A DNA stretch of 64,000 nucleotides. It comes from Roseomonas alba (GTDB lineage Bacteria > Pseudomonadota > Alphaproteobacteria > Acetobacterales > Acetobacteraceae). Both the position numbers and the translations under genes were made by a program. Shown here piece by piece: positions 44,684-53,214 of this stretch. Under the pieces are notes generated by a model. The model was given only the letters and a program-made list of their open reading frames with translations. It did no database searches and was not told where the DNA came from. The stretch covers positions 1-64,000 of the forward strand of contig NZ_JAHYBZ010000004.1 of NCBI RefSeq assembly GCF_019430885.1, given 5' to 3'. Position 1 is the stretch's first letter; the number at the start of each line of letters is the position of its first letter.

Positions 44684-45729
44684 GCGCGCACCAGCCCATC
44701 CTCGACCGCACGCAGCGCGGCATCGAGCACCAGTGCCAGCGCCGCGACCGGCAGCGCGCCGAGCAGGATCAGGTCCGGCGCGAATTGCCCGAGGCCCTGG
44801 AACATCAGCACGCCGAAGCCCCCGGCCCCGACCAGCGCGCCGAGCGTCACCAGCCCGACCGCCTGCACCGAGGCCGTGCGCAACCCGCCCAGGAACACCG
44901 GCGCACCGAGCGGCAGCCGCACCCGCAGCAGAAGCTGCGCCGGCGCGAAGCCGAGGCCGCGCGCCGCATCCACCGCGGCGGCCGGCGCCGATCCGAGGGC
45001 CGCCCGCGTCGCCGCGGCCACCGGCAGCAGCAGATAGAGAAACACGCCGATCACGGCGGGCGCGCCGCCGATGCCACGCAGCCCAGCCTCCCGCAGCAGT
45101 GGCATCGCGCGGCCCAGGGCGGCGAGCGGTTCGATCAGCAGCGCGAACAGCGCGATGGCCGGGATGACCTGCAAGGCGGCCAGAATCCCCATCGTCATCG
45201 GCGCGGCCCGCGGTGCGGCGAAGGACAGTGCGCCGAGGGCCGCCCCGATCGCGAGTGCAGGCAGCAGCGCCGCCGCGACCAGCGCGAGATGACCCGACAG
45301 CGCGGCGCGCAGTTCCGGACCACGTGCAGCGGCCTCGCGGACCAGGCCGAGATCGTCGATCAGGCCAAGGACCAGCATGGCCCACAGCGCCGCGACCAGA
45401 AGCAGAGCGGCGATCGCGCGCGCGGCCGTGCCGCTGCCCGCGCGCCCCATGGCGAGCCGCATGGCCAGCAGAAGGGCGCCGATCGCGACCCAGGATCCGG
45501 CGGCCGGGCCGAGGCGCCCCGCCGGGTTCACCCCGGTCAGCAACGTCGCGGCTGCCCCGAGGCCGCCGAGCAGACCGCATAGCGCAAGCCCATAGGCCAG
45601 GGCCGCACCCCGCCCCGGCAACAGGGCCGCGGCCATGGCGGCGAACGCCGCCGGCGCCAGGAAGGTCCACACCGGCACATCGCCGACACCGATACCGCGC
45701 GGCGGCACGATGCGGTTCGGCGCCAGCAC
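44680..45729 (-). CDS. Osmoprotectant ABC transporter permease (OpuCB-like), start uncertain
   Basis: The 349 residues from GTG 45729 hold about eight helices and the permease loop AAVDAARGLGFAPAQLLLRV, preceded by LQVIPAIALFALLIEPLA. The frame continues upstream for 24 codons to a CTG at 45801 that overlaps the previous gene's TGA. Those codons encode a good membrane helix (AALLILALAAPLLIGFAVLA). No ATG, GTG or TTG exists in that extension, so either a CTG start or the shorter GTG form is used. It pairs with the permease at 43.0 kb. Confidence 0.8.
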   Translation of the reverse strand: MLAPNRIVPPRGIGVGDVPVWTFLAPAAFAAMAAALLPGRGAALAYGLALCGLLGGLGAAATLLTGVNPAGRLGPAAGSWVAIGALLLAMRLAMGRAGSGTAARAIAALLLVAALWAMLVLGLIDDLGLVREAAARGPELRAALSGHLALVAAALLPALAIGAALGALSFAAPRAAPMTMGILAALQVIPAIALFALLIEPLAALGRAMPLLREAGLRGIGGAPAVIGVFLYLLLPVAAATRAALGSAPAAAVDAARGLGFAPAQLLLRVRLPLGAPVFLGGLRTASVQAVGLVTLGALVGAGGFGVLMFQGLGQFAPDLILLGALPVAALALVLDAALRAVEDGLVRA

Positions 45730-45797
45730 CGCGAAGCCGATCAGCAGCGGTGCCGCGAGGGCGAGGATCAGCAGCGCCGCTTCGATCCGCCCCGCCT

Positions 45798-46721
45798 TCA
45801 GCGGAGCAGCCCCGCCGCGACGAGATGCGCGCGCGCCACCTCCCGCGCCGGCTGGCCTTCCACGGCGATGCGCGCATTCAGCTTCTGCAGCGTGGTGAGG
45901 TCGAGCGTGCGGAAGGCTGGCGCCAGCACCTCGGCGATCTTCGGATTGGCGCGCAGCACGACGCCACGCACGATCGGTGCCGGCGCATAGACCGGCTGCA
46001 CGCCCTTGGTGTCTTCCAGCACCACCAGGTCGAGCGCGGCGATGCCGCCATCGGTGCCATAGACCATCGCGGCGTTCACGCCATTCAACTGCTGCGCCGC
46101 GGCGCGGATCGTCACTGCCGTGTCGCCGCCCGGAAGGACCAACAGGCGATCGGGCGGCAGGGTGAAGCCATAGGCGCGTTGGAAGGCCGGCAGGGCTGCG
46201 GGGCTCTCCACGAATTCGGCCGAGCCGGCGAGCTTGAACGGCCGGCCCGCGGCGATGAGCGGGCCGATATCCTCAAGCGTGCGGAGATTGAATTGCCGCG
46301 CGAGATCGGCGCGCACCGCGATCGCCCAGGTGTTGTTCGCCGGCGCTGGCTGCAGCCAGACGATGTCATTGCGCTGCGCGTCGAGCTCGCGGACCTTCTC
46401 GTAGCCCGCCTGCGCATTCTTCCAGGCCGGATCGGATTCCATCTGGAAGAAGAAGGCGCCGTTGCCGGTGTATTCGGGATAGAGGTCGATCTCGCCGGCG
46501 AGGATCGCCGACCGCACGATGCGCGTCGGGCCGAGCGGCACGCGGTTCTCGACGCGCATGCCGTTCGCCTCGAGCAGCAGCGCGATCATCTGGCCGAGCA
46601 GCCCGCCTTCCGTGTCGATCTTGCTGGCCACGACGATCGGTCGCGATTGCGCGATCGCGGGCGCCGCCATGAGGGTTGTGCCGCCGAGCAGCACGGCGCG
46701 GCGGTCGATGATGCGGACCAT
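45798..46721 (-). CDS. Osmoprotectant-binding periplasmic protein (OpuCC/OsmX-like)
   Basis: This 307-residue protein has a signal peptide (RRAVLLGGTTLMAAPAIAQ). The quaternary-amine-binding fold opens IVVASKIDTEGGLLGQMIAL and LLEANGMRVENRVPLGPT, then EIDLYPEYTGNGAFF, the most conserved motif of the ProX/OpuC type II family. It delivers betaine- or choline-like solutes to the permeases downstream. First gene of the transporter operon, divergent from the second CBS gene with 196 bp between them. Confidence 0.92.
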   Translation of the reverse strand: MVRIIDRRAVLLGGTTLMAAPAIAQSRPIVVASKIDTEGGLLGQMIALLLEANGMRVENRVPLGPTRIVRSAILAGEIDLYPEYTGNGAFFFQMESDPAWKNAQAGYEKVRELDAQRNDIVWLQPAPANNTWAIAVRADLARQFNLRTLEDIGPLIAAGRPFKLAGSAEFVESPAALPAFQRAYGFTLPPDRLLVLPGGDTAVTIRAAAQQLNGVNAAMVYGTDGGIAALDLVVLEDTKGVQPVYAPAPIVRGVVLRANPKIAEVLAPAFRTLDLTTLQKLNARIAVEGQPAREVARAHLVAAGLLR

Positions 46722-46917
46722 GGCGTTCCTCCCTGGTGCCGGACAGGCGCCGAGACTGCCATGCGTGCGATGCATCGCGCCACCCGCGAGGCAGGATGGC
46801 GACGAATTCCACCACCGCGGAGGCGGCGGAGCGGATATACTGAGACTCGGCACGGCGAAAGCCGGGCCCGCTCGGTTGCCCGTGCCGCACGAAATTGGGT
46901 CACGCCGGAGCACCCCC

Positions 46918-47343
46918 ATGAAGGATCGCCCCCTGATCGAGGTGGCGCCGCATCGCGACGTCGTCTGCCTGCTTCCCACCACCACCGTGCAGGATGCCTG
47001 TGCCCGCATGCGCGGCTGCGGAACAAGTGCGGCGCTGGTGACCGACGAGGAAGGCCATCTCCTCGGCATCTTCACCGGCCGCGACGCGATCTGCCGCGTC
47101 ATGGCCGAGGCGCGCGATGCCGCGACCACGCCGATCGGCGAGGTCATGACCGCGATGGTCGAATCCCTCGGCCCACGGGACCGCGCCATCGATGCGCTGC
47201 ACCTGATGCATGACGGCGGCTTCCGTCACGTTCCCGTGGTCGAGAACGGCCGGGTCCGGAGCCTTGTGCTGCGCAGCGATTTCCGCGCCATCGAACGCGC
47301 CCGGATCGAGTATGAGGAGGAGATCTTCGAAGATCTCCGATAG
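46918..47343 (+). CDS. Stand-alone CBS-pair protein (copy 2)
   Basis: This 141-residue protein contains two CBS domains (TTVQDACARMRGCGTSAALV then LLGIFTGRDAICRVMAE; RAIDALHLMHDGGFRHVPVV then RVRSLVLRSDF) and an acidic tail. It resembles copy 1 at 42.6 kb in length and motif spacing, so the pair look like paralogues. It is divergent from the osmoprotectant transporter operon and probably shares its regulatory region. Start ATG 46918; the open frame upstream is a shadow. Confidence 0.88.
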   Translation: MKDRPLIEVAPHRDVVCLLPTTTVQDACARMRGCGTSAALVTDEEGHLLGIFTGRDAICRVMAEARDAATTPIGEVMTAMVESLGPRDRAIDALHLMHDGGFRHVPVVENGRVRSLVLRSDFRAIERARIEYEEEIFEDLR

Positions 47344-47412
47344 CCGCCCGTCCGATACCCCCCTGGGCACTCCCCCTCACCCGCCCTAGTCTCGCGGCCG
47401 AGGAGGACAACC

Positions 47413-48630
47413 ATGCCGGAAAGCCCTATCGACCCGAAGCTCGCCCAGGAGGCGACGCTGCCGCTCGCGGGCATCCGCGTTCTGGATCTGACGCTGGCCC
47501 GTGCCGGCCCCACCTGCGTCCGCCACCTGGCGGATTGGGGCGCCGAAGTGATCCGCATCGAACCGCCCGCCCATAATGACGGGCTCGGCGGATCGCGCGA
47601 GGGCTACGACTTCCAGAACCTGCACCGCAACAAGCGGTCCATCGCGCTCGACCTGAAGACCGAGGAGGGCAAGAAGGCCTTCTTCGAACTGGCCAAGACC
47701 GCCGATGTGCTGGTCGAGAACATGCGCGTTCGGGTGAAGCATCGCCTCGGCATCGCTCCGGAGCAGGTGCATGCAGTCAATCCGCGCCTCGTCTATGCCT
47801 CGATCTCCGGCTTCGGCCAGACCGGGCCCTATTCCGAACGCGCCGGCGTCGACCAGATCGCCCAGGGCATGGGCGGCATGATGACCATCACCGGCGAGAA
47901 GGGCCGCGGCCCGATGCGCGCGGGCATCCCCTTCGTCGATCTCACCGCGGGCAACCTGCTCGCCCTCGCGGTGATGGTGGCGCTGTGGGAACGACAGAAG
48001 ACGGGCAAGGGGCGCTGGGTGCACACCTCGCTGCTCGAAGCCATGGTCTTCATGCTCGACCTGCAGGCCGCACGCTACCTGATGGATGGCGAAGTGCCGG
48101 GCCAGGCGGGCAACGACCATCCGGTGAACATCCCGATGGGCGCCTTCCCCACCGCGGACAAGCCGGTGAACATCGCGGCCTCCAGTGCCAAGATGTGGGC
48201 CCAGTTCGCCGAGGCGGTCGGCCATCCCGAATGGCTCGAGGTCGAGAAGTGGAAAACGCTGAAGGGCCGCAGCGACGACCGCGCCGCCGTCAACGCCGCG
48301 ATCGCCGAGGTGTTCAAGGAAAAGCCCTCGGAATACTGGATCGACCTGCTGGAACGCATCGGCATCCCCTGCGGGCCGATCAACAAGGTGGATGAGGTCT
48401 TCGCCGACCCGCAGGTGCAACATCTGCGCATGGCGATGCCGATCGTGCATCCGACGCGCGGGGACACGCATCTCGTCTCTTCCGCCATCAACATCGAGGG
48501 GCATGAGAGCGAGGTGCGCCGCGTGCCGCCGCGCCTCGGCGAACACTCGGCCGAGATCCTGCGGGAGACCGGCTACACCGAAGACGACATCGCCCGGCTG
48601 AAGGGCCTCGGCGTCATCATGGAGAGCTGA
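47413..48630 (+). CDS. Class III (CaiB/BaiF) CoA transferase
   Basis: This 405-residue enzyme shows the family features: IRVLDLTLARAGPTCVRHLA, DWGAEVIRIEPP, LHRNKRSIALDLKTEEGK, the catalytic Asp (about 176) in GIPFVDLTAGN and SGFGQTGPY. It moves CoA between a donor thioester and a free carboxylate. The substrate is not evident. It is followed after 5 bp by a crotonase, so the pair probably activate and transform one acid. Confidence 0.93.
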   Translation: MPESPIDPKLAQEATLPLAGIRVLDLTLARAGPTCVRHLADWGAEVIRIEPPAHNDGLGGSREGYDFQNLHRNKRSIALDLKTEEGKKAFFELAKTADVLVENMRVRVKHRLGIAPEQVHAVNPRLVYASISGFGQTGPYSERAGVDQIAQGMGGMMTITGEKGRGPMRAGIPFVDLTAGNLLALAVMVALWERQKTGKGRWVHTSLLEAMVFMLDLQAARYLMDGEVPGQAGNDHPVNIPMGAFPTADKPVNIAASSAKMWAQFAEAVGHPEWLEVEKWKTLKGRSDDRAAVNAAIAEVFKEKPSEYWIDLLERIGIPCGPINKVDEVFADPQVQHLRMAMPIVHPTRGDTHLVSSAINIEGHESEVRRVPPRLGEHSAEILRETGYTEDDIARLKGLGVIMES

Positions 48631-48635
48631 GGACC

Positions 48636-49445
48636 ATGGAATCCAAGACTCTGGAATTCGCCGAGGGCAAGATCCTGGCCGGGATCAAGGACGGCGTCGG
48701 CCGCATCACCTTCAACCAGCCCGAAAAGCGCAACGCCATGTCGGTGACGATGTGGGGCGGCATGGGCGAGGCGCTCGACATCTTCGAGAAGGACGAGACG
48801 GTCCGCTGCGTCGTGCTGACGGGCGCGGGCGACATGGCTTTCGTGTCCGGCGCCGACATCAGCCAGTTCGACAAGCTGCGGTCGAGTGCCGATGCGCAGC
48901 GCGAATACAGCAAGCAGACGGCGAGCGGGCGATTGAAGCTCGCCACCTTCCCCAAGCCGGTGATCGCGGAGATCCGGGGCTTCTGCATGGGCGGCGGGCT
49001 CGGCATTGCCATGTCCTGCGACATCCGCATCGCCGCCGAGGGCAGCCAGTTCGGCATCCCGGCGGCGAAGCTCGGCATCGCCTATGGCTTCGACATGGTG
49101 CGCCACCTGGTGGACCTGGTCGGGCCGGCCCATGCCCACATGATCCTGATGACCGGTGAACGCTTCGGCGCCGAGGAAGCCCAGCGCGTCGGGCTGATCA
49201 ACAAGGTGGTGCCGGCGGCAGCCCTGTCCGAGGAAATCGGCACGCTTACCGCGACCCTGGCGCGCAATGCGCCGCTGTCGCTCTATGCCAACAAGCGCAC
49301 GGTGCAGGCCGTGCTGCAGGACCGGGCGGATCGCGACATGACGGCGCTGAACGCGGCCATGGCCGCCTGCTTCGACAGTGCGGACTACCAGGAGGGGCGG
49401 CGAGCCTTCATGGAGAAGCGCAAGCCCGCCTTCCAGGGCCGCTAG
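48636..49445 (+). CDS. Enoyl-CoA hydratase/isomerase (crotonase) family protein
   Basis: This 269-residue protein has the crotonase oxyanion motifs VSGADISQF and GFCMGGGLGIAMSCDIRIAA, followed by FGIPAAKLGIAYG. The two glutamates that act in classic enoyl-CoA hydratase appear replaced (Ala in IPAAKLG, His in PAHAHMILMTG), judged by eye. It may therefore do another crotonase-type reaction on the CoA ester made by the upstream transferase. It is in an operon with that gene. Confidence 0.88.
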   Translation: MESKTLEFAEGKILAGIKDGVGRITFNQPEKRNAMSVTMWGGMGEALDIFEKDETVRCVVLTGAGDMAFVSGADISQFDKLRSSADAQREYSKQTASGRLKLATFPKPVIAEIRGFCMGGGLGIAMSCDIRIAAEGSQFGIPAAKLGIAYGFDMVRHLVDLVGPAHAHMILMTGERFGAEEAQRVGLINKVVPAAALSEEIGTLTATLARNAPLSLYANKRTVQAVLQDRADRDMTALNAAMAACFDSADYQEGRRAFMEKRKPAFQGR

Positions 49446-49652
49446 GGCGGCTCGCTTCCGGAGGGAAACCCCCGGATGCGTGACGATCCCGTGGGCATGA
49501 GGCTTGGGCGGGCGGCGTGCGTGCCGCCCGCGCCGACGTCGCCTTGCCGAAAAGACATCCTCGCTAAAGTTCCGCCGCCCCGACCCGGTGTGCTACGCCT
49601 GCGCCCGCCGGGCGGCCCGTTGCCGTCTCTAGAGTTGGAGCGGAACGCGAGC

Positions 49653-50342
49653 GTGGACGGATCTCACGACGGGCAGGCTGTGGTGCTGGTTGATACCAAG
49701 GACTGCGGCGGGCCCGAGACCTTCGCCGAGGCCCATGCCACCGCACCCATTACCCGCCTGGTGGCAGAGGTCGCCACGCAATGCCCCGGTGAACGCATCA
49801 CCCTGGGCGAGATGGGCGAGGCCTTCGGGGACCGCGCCTTCGGCCTGCTGATCCTGCTGCTGTGCCTGCCGGGCCTGTTGCCGGGCATGGCCTCGGTCTT
49901 CGGCTTGCCGATGCTGATCCTCGGCATCCAGATGGGCCTTGGGTTCCACAAGCCGAAATTGCCGGCCTTCATCGCCCGGCAGTCGCTGAAGCGGTCCGAC
50001 CTGCTGCGCCTGACGCCGGGGTCCACCACCCGCGTCTCGCGGGCCATTGCGAAGATCGAACGGTGGGTGCGGCCACGCCCCGGCGTCTTCACGGGTGCCC
50101 TCGCCGACAAGGCGGTGGGCTGGCTGACCGCCTATGCCGCGGTGATGCTGATCCTGCCCGGGCCTGGTACCAACGGGCCACCGGCCTTCGGCGTCATCGT
50201 CATGGCTCTCGGCGTGGTGGAGAATGACAGCAAGGTGGTCGGCATCGGCATGCTGCTGACCCTGCTGGGGAACCTCTTCGCCACAGGGGTGCTGGTCGCC
50301 CTCGCCTGGTTCGGCATGGAAGCCCTCGGCTACGTCATGTAA
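49653..50342 (+). CDS. ExoD-type exopolysaccharide synthesis membrane protein
   Basis: The product is 229 residues. The N-terminal region has ERITLGEMGEAFGDRAFGLL, and about four membrane helices carry the ExoD motifs LLCLPGLLPGMASVFGLPM and LILPGPGTNGPPAFGVIVMA. ExoD affects exopolysaccharide synthesis in rhizobia by an unknown mechanism. GTG 49653 is used since upstream codons to 49476 are Pro-rich and unlike the family; no ATG lies before the conserved part. The cobalamin riboswitch begins 43 bp after its stop. Confidence 0.8.
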   Translation: MDGSHDGQAVVLVDTKDCGGPETFAEAHATAPITRLVAEVATQCPGERITLGEMGEAFGDRAFGLLILLLCLPGLLPGMASVFGLPMLILGIQMGLGFHKPKLPAFIARQSLKRSDLLRLTPGSTTRVSRAIAKIERWVRPRPGVFTGALADKAVGWLTAYAAVMLILPGPGTNGPPAFGVIVMALGVVENDSKVVGIGMLLTLLGNLFATGVLVALAWFGMEALGYVM

Positions 50343-50384
50343 CGGATGGACGCGACGCGGGCGGCCGGACTAGGGTCCGCCCAT

Positions 50385-50576
50385 GCGCCGGTGGCCCGAA
50401 AGGGCTGAAACGGGAATGCGCGACGCGGTGACCACCGCCAATCCGCAGCTGCCCCCGCAACTGTAGGCGACGGAGACGGCCCCATGTGCCATTGCGCCCC
50501 CTTCGGGCGCGAGAAGGCGGGGCCGGACAGCGGGCTGACCCCCGCCCGTCGCGAGCCAGGAGACCGGCCGGCGCAG
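50385..50576 (+). promoter_or_regulatory. Cobalamin (AdoCbl-type) riboswitch
   Basis: The conserved landmarks occur in order: CGGTGGCCCGAAAGGG, CTGAAACGGGAATGCG, AATCCGCAGCTGCCCCCGCA (the B12 box area), CAACTGTAGGCGACGG, GAAGGCGGGGCCGGAC, then the 3' B12 box GAGCCAGGAGACCGGCC. This is a clear cobalamin riboswitch, ending about 160 nt before the btuB-like start, so it should lower receptor expression when B12 is plentiful. Confidence 0.95.
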
Positions 50577-50737
50577 ATGTTGTCTCGCGCGTGCCGGGCG
50601 GGGAGCACCGGCGCAACGGACCCAGGTCTGTACCGGTATCCGGTGCCTACCTCCGTCATGCGAGCACGACGCAAGCCCGCCCCGGCCGCTTCGCGGCGCC
50701 GGGGCAGAACGCGGACCGTGCAACGGAGGGACACCGG

Positions 50738-52741
50738 ATGAAATCCCGGATCCTCGCCTTGATCGCCCTTGCCCCATGCAGCCCCCTTTGGGCCCCCGCC
50801 ATGGCCCAGGAGGTGCAGACCACCACCGCCCTGCCCGACATGGTCGTGACCGCAACGCGCGTCCCGACCCCGCGGGACCGGATACCGGCCCCGGTCACCG
50901 TCATCGACCGGCAGATGATCCAGGAGAATGGCTACGTCACCCTGGCCGATGCGCTGGCCACCGTGCCGGGCTTCCGGCTGGTGCAGTCGGGCGGGCTCGG
51001 CCAGATCGCCTCGGGCTTCGCGCGCGGGGCCAATGCGCGCCAGGTCCTGGTGCTGATGAATGGGGTGCCGGTGAACGACCCCTCCGACCCCAACGGCGCG
51101 TTCAATTTCGGCAATGAATTGCTCGGCGACATCGAGCGCATCGAGGTGGTGCGCGGGCCGGTGTCGTCGCTGTACGGGTCCGCGGCGATCGGCGGCGTGG
51201 TGAACCTCATCACCCGCTCCGCCCCGGCGGACCGTGTCGCCGCGCCGTATTTCGAGGCCGCCGGCGGGTCGAATTCCACCGTGCGCGGCTTTGCCGGGAT
51301 CGGCGGGACCATCGGCATGGTGGACTACCAGATCACCGGCCAGGGCCTGTCCACCCGCGGGTCCAACGCCATGGCGCCGCGCTTCTACCAGAATGGCGGC
51401 GAACTCGACGGGCTGCGGTCGGCCATCGTCACCGCGCGGCTGGGCCTGACGGTGGGCGAGACCAATCCGGGCGAGATCTTCGGCCGCACCCGCGTCGAGG
51501 GCCTGATCCGCGGCCGCCAGAACACGGTCGGGCTGGACGACGTGCCGAATGACGACCCGAACTACACGGGCAACGACGATTCCTGGTTCGGCTACGTGCG
51601 GACGGCAACCGACCTGTTCGGCGGGGCCTGGACGACGGGCGTCACCATCTCCGGCACCCACAACCGGCGGCGCTACACGAACTTCCCCGATCCGGGGAAT
51701 CCGTATTCCAGCGCCGACGACCTCTATCGTGCCAATCGCCGGGCCGCGTCATGGGACAACACGTTGCGCCTGCCCGACGCCGGCGTGCTGACGGACGTGG
51801 TCATGCTGTTCGGCGGCCAGTGGGACAAGGAGACCGCCGACAGCGCCAGCGGGTCCGAGTTCTTCCGCACCACGGTCGATGCTTCGCAACGGTCCGGCGC
51901 CGGCTATGCCTCGATCCAGGGGCGCTTGTTCGACCGGCTCGATCTGACCGGCGGCGTCCGTTACGACGGGCCGCAAGGCTTCGATGGCTTCACGAGCTGG
52001 CGCCTGGGCGCGGTGCTGGCGTTGCCGGAAATCTCCTCCCGCCTGCGGGCTGCGGCCGGCACGTCGTTCAAGGCGCCGTCGCTGTTCCAGCGCTTCGGCG
52101 TCATCACCGGCTTCTTCCAGGGCAACCCGAACCTCCGGCCGGAGGACGCCTTCGCCTGGGAAGCCGGGATCGAGACCGACATCGGGTCCTGGATGACCGT
52201 CTCGGCGGTGTATTTCGACAGCCGGATCAACAACCTCATCAACTACGACCAGACCTTCACCACGCTGATCAACGTGGACAGCGCGCGCATCCGCGGCGGC
52301 GAATTCGCCCTGACGCTGCGGCCGACGGACTGGTTCTCGATGACCGGGGCCTGGACGGTGCAGGAAGCGCAGGACCGGACCACCGACCAGCCCCTGCCGC
52401 GCCGGCCACGCAACGTCGCCAGCCTGACCATGCGCTTCGCCGCGCCGCTGCCCTGGGACGGGCCGGCCAATGCGCGCATCGTGGTGGTGCCGGAGGTGCT
52501 CTACACCGGCGCATCGCCGGAAGGCGCCTTCGCCCGGTACAACGACGACGGGACCTCGATCCCCGTCGCCGGCAAGAACGACGCCGGCACGGTGGTGAAC
52601 CTGACGGCGACGGTGCCGATCCTGGAACAGCTCGCGGGCTTCGTGGAGTTCCGGAACCTCGGCAATTCGCGCTTCGAACCGGCGAACGGGTTCGTGATCC
52701 CGGGGCGCACCGCGGTGGCGGGGCTGCGCGGGACGTTCTGA
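50738..52741 (+). CDS. btuB: TonB-dependent vitamin B12 receptor (BtuB-like)
   Basis: The 667-residue protein has a signal peptide (ILALIALAPCSPLWAPAMA) and a TonB box (DMVVTATRVP). The plug domain has QVLVLMNGVPVNDP and IERIEVVRGPVSSLYGSAAI then GGVVNLIT, and a 22-strand barrel ends in LRGTF with terminal Phe. The cobalamin riboswitch directly upstream and the tonB, adenosyltransferase and metH genes 6 kb away support B12 as the ligand. RBS GGAGGG precedes ATG 50738. A repeat element follows 54 bp after the stop. Confidence 0.93.
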   Translation: MKSRILALIALAPCSPLWAPAMAQEVQTTTALPDMVVTATRVPTPRDRIPAPVTVIDRQMIQENGYVTLADALATVPGFRLVQSGGLGQIASGFARGANARQVLVLMNGVPVNDPSDPNGAFNFGNELLGDIERIEVVRGPVSSLYGSAAIGGVVNLITRSAPADRVAAPYFEAAGGSNSTVRGFAGIGGTIGMVDYQITGQGLSTRGSNAMAPRFYQNGGELDGLRSAIVTARLGLTVGETNPGEIFGRTRVEGLIRGRQNTVGLDDVPNDDPNYTGNDDSWFGYVRTATDLFGGAWTTGVTISGTHNRRRYTNFPDPGNPYSSADDLYRANRRAASWDNTLRLPDAGVLTDVVMLFGGQWDKETADSASGSEFFRTTVDASQRSGAGYASIQGRLFDRLDLTGGVRYDGPQGFDGFTSWRLGAVLALPEISSRLRAAAGTSFKAPSLFQRFGVITGFFQGNPNLRPEDAFAWEAGIETDIGSWMTVSAVYFDSRINNLINYDQTFTTLINVDSARIRGGEFALTLRPTDWFSMTGAWTVQEAQDRTTDQPLPRRPRNVASLTMRFAAPLPWDGPANARIVVVPEVLYTGASPEGAFARYNDDGTSIPVAGKNDAGTVVNLTATVPILEQLAGFVEFRNLGNSRFEPANGFVIPGRTAVAGLRGTF

Positions 52742-52794
52742 GGGCGTTCGGGGGAGTTGCCCCATGAGCGCAGGCATAGCGCAGTGGGGGTGTC

Positions 52795-53047
52795 GGGAAG
52801 GCGTTTGCCCCTCCCCCCCTGCCTTGGCGGCAGTGCCGCCAAGCCCACCAAGGCCGAAAGGCCTTAGGAAACCTCGGCTTGGCACCGGGCATCGCGGGCA
52901 GAAAGCGCGCCCAAATCCGCAATTGCGCACAAAGCGCGATGCGAGGGATGCAGCATGCCTCCCCTGCCCGGCGCCAGCTATCCGGCTTTCCGAATGATCC
53001 ATCATATGGCGGAACGGAATCGGAGGGACAGACCCCTCCGATTCCGT
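52795..53047. repeat. Dispersed two-hairpin element (full copy)
   Basis: Left end: imperfect A hairpin GGGAAGGC with GCCCCTCCC (from 52795), an extra perfect hairpin CTTGGCGGC/GCCGCCAAG (52823-52843), then B hairpin AAGGCC/GGCCTT (52850-52865). The following text, GGAAACCTCGGCTTGGC and CCGGGCATCGCGGGCAG, recurs nearly unchanged at 58.2 kb. Right end: B-position hairpin CCGAATGAT/ATCATATGG (about 52990-53009), then a perfect 14-bp A hairpin ACGGAATCGGAGGG/CCCTCCGATTCCGT (53014-53047). The gap 52742-53214 holds no gene; about 170 bp after the element lead into the hlyD-like gene. Confidence 0.7.
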
Positions 53048-53214
53048 CCCGGGGCCATGACCATCGCAGGTTTCCGCCACTGCCGGGCTTGGCCGCACGA
53101 TCGCCCGGATCCGCGACGGCGCGTCCGGCGGGCGCCATCGCATCCTCTTGCACTGCCGCAAAGCGCCCACTGATGCGATAGCTATGAGATGCTGCGCCAC
53201 AGCCAGGCACCGAG

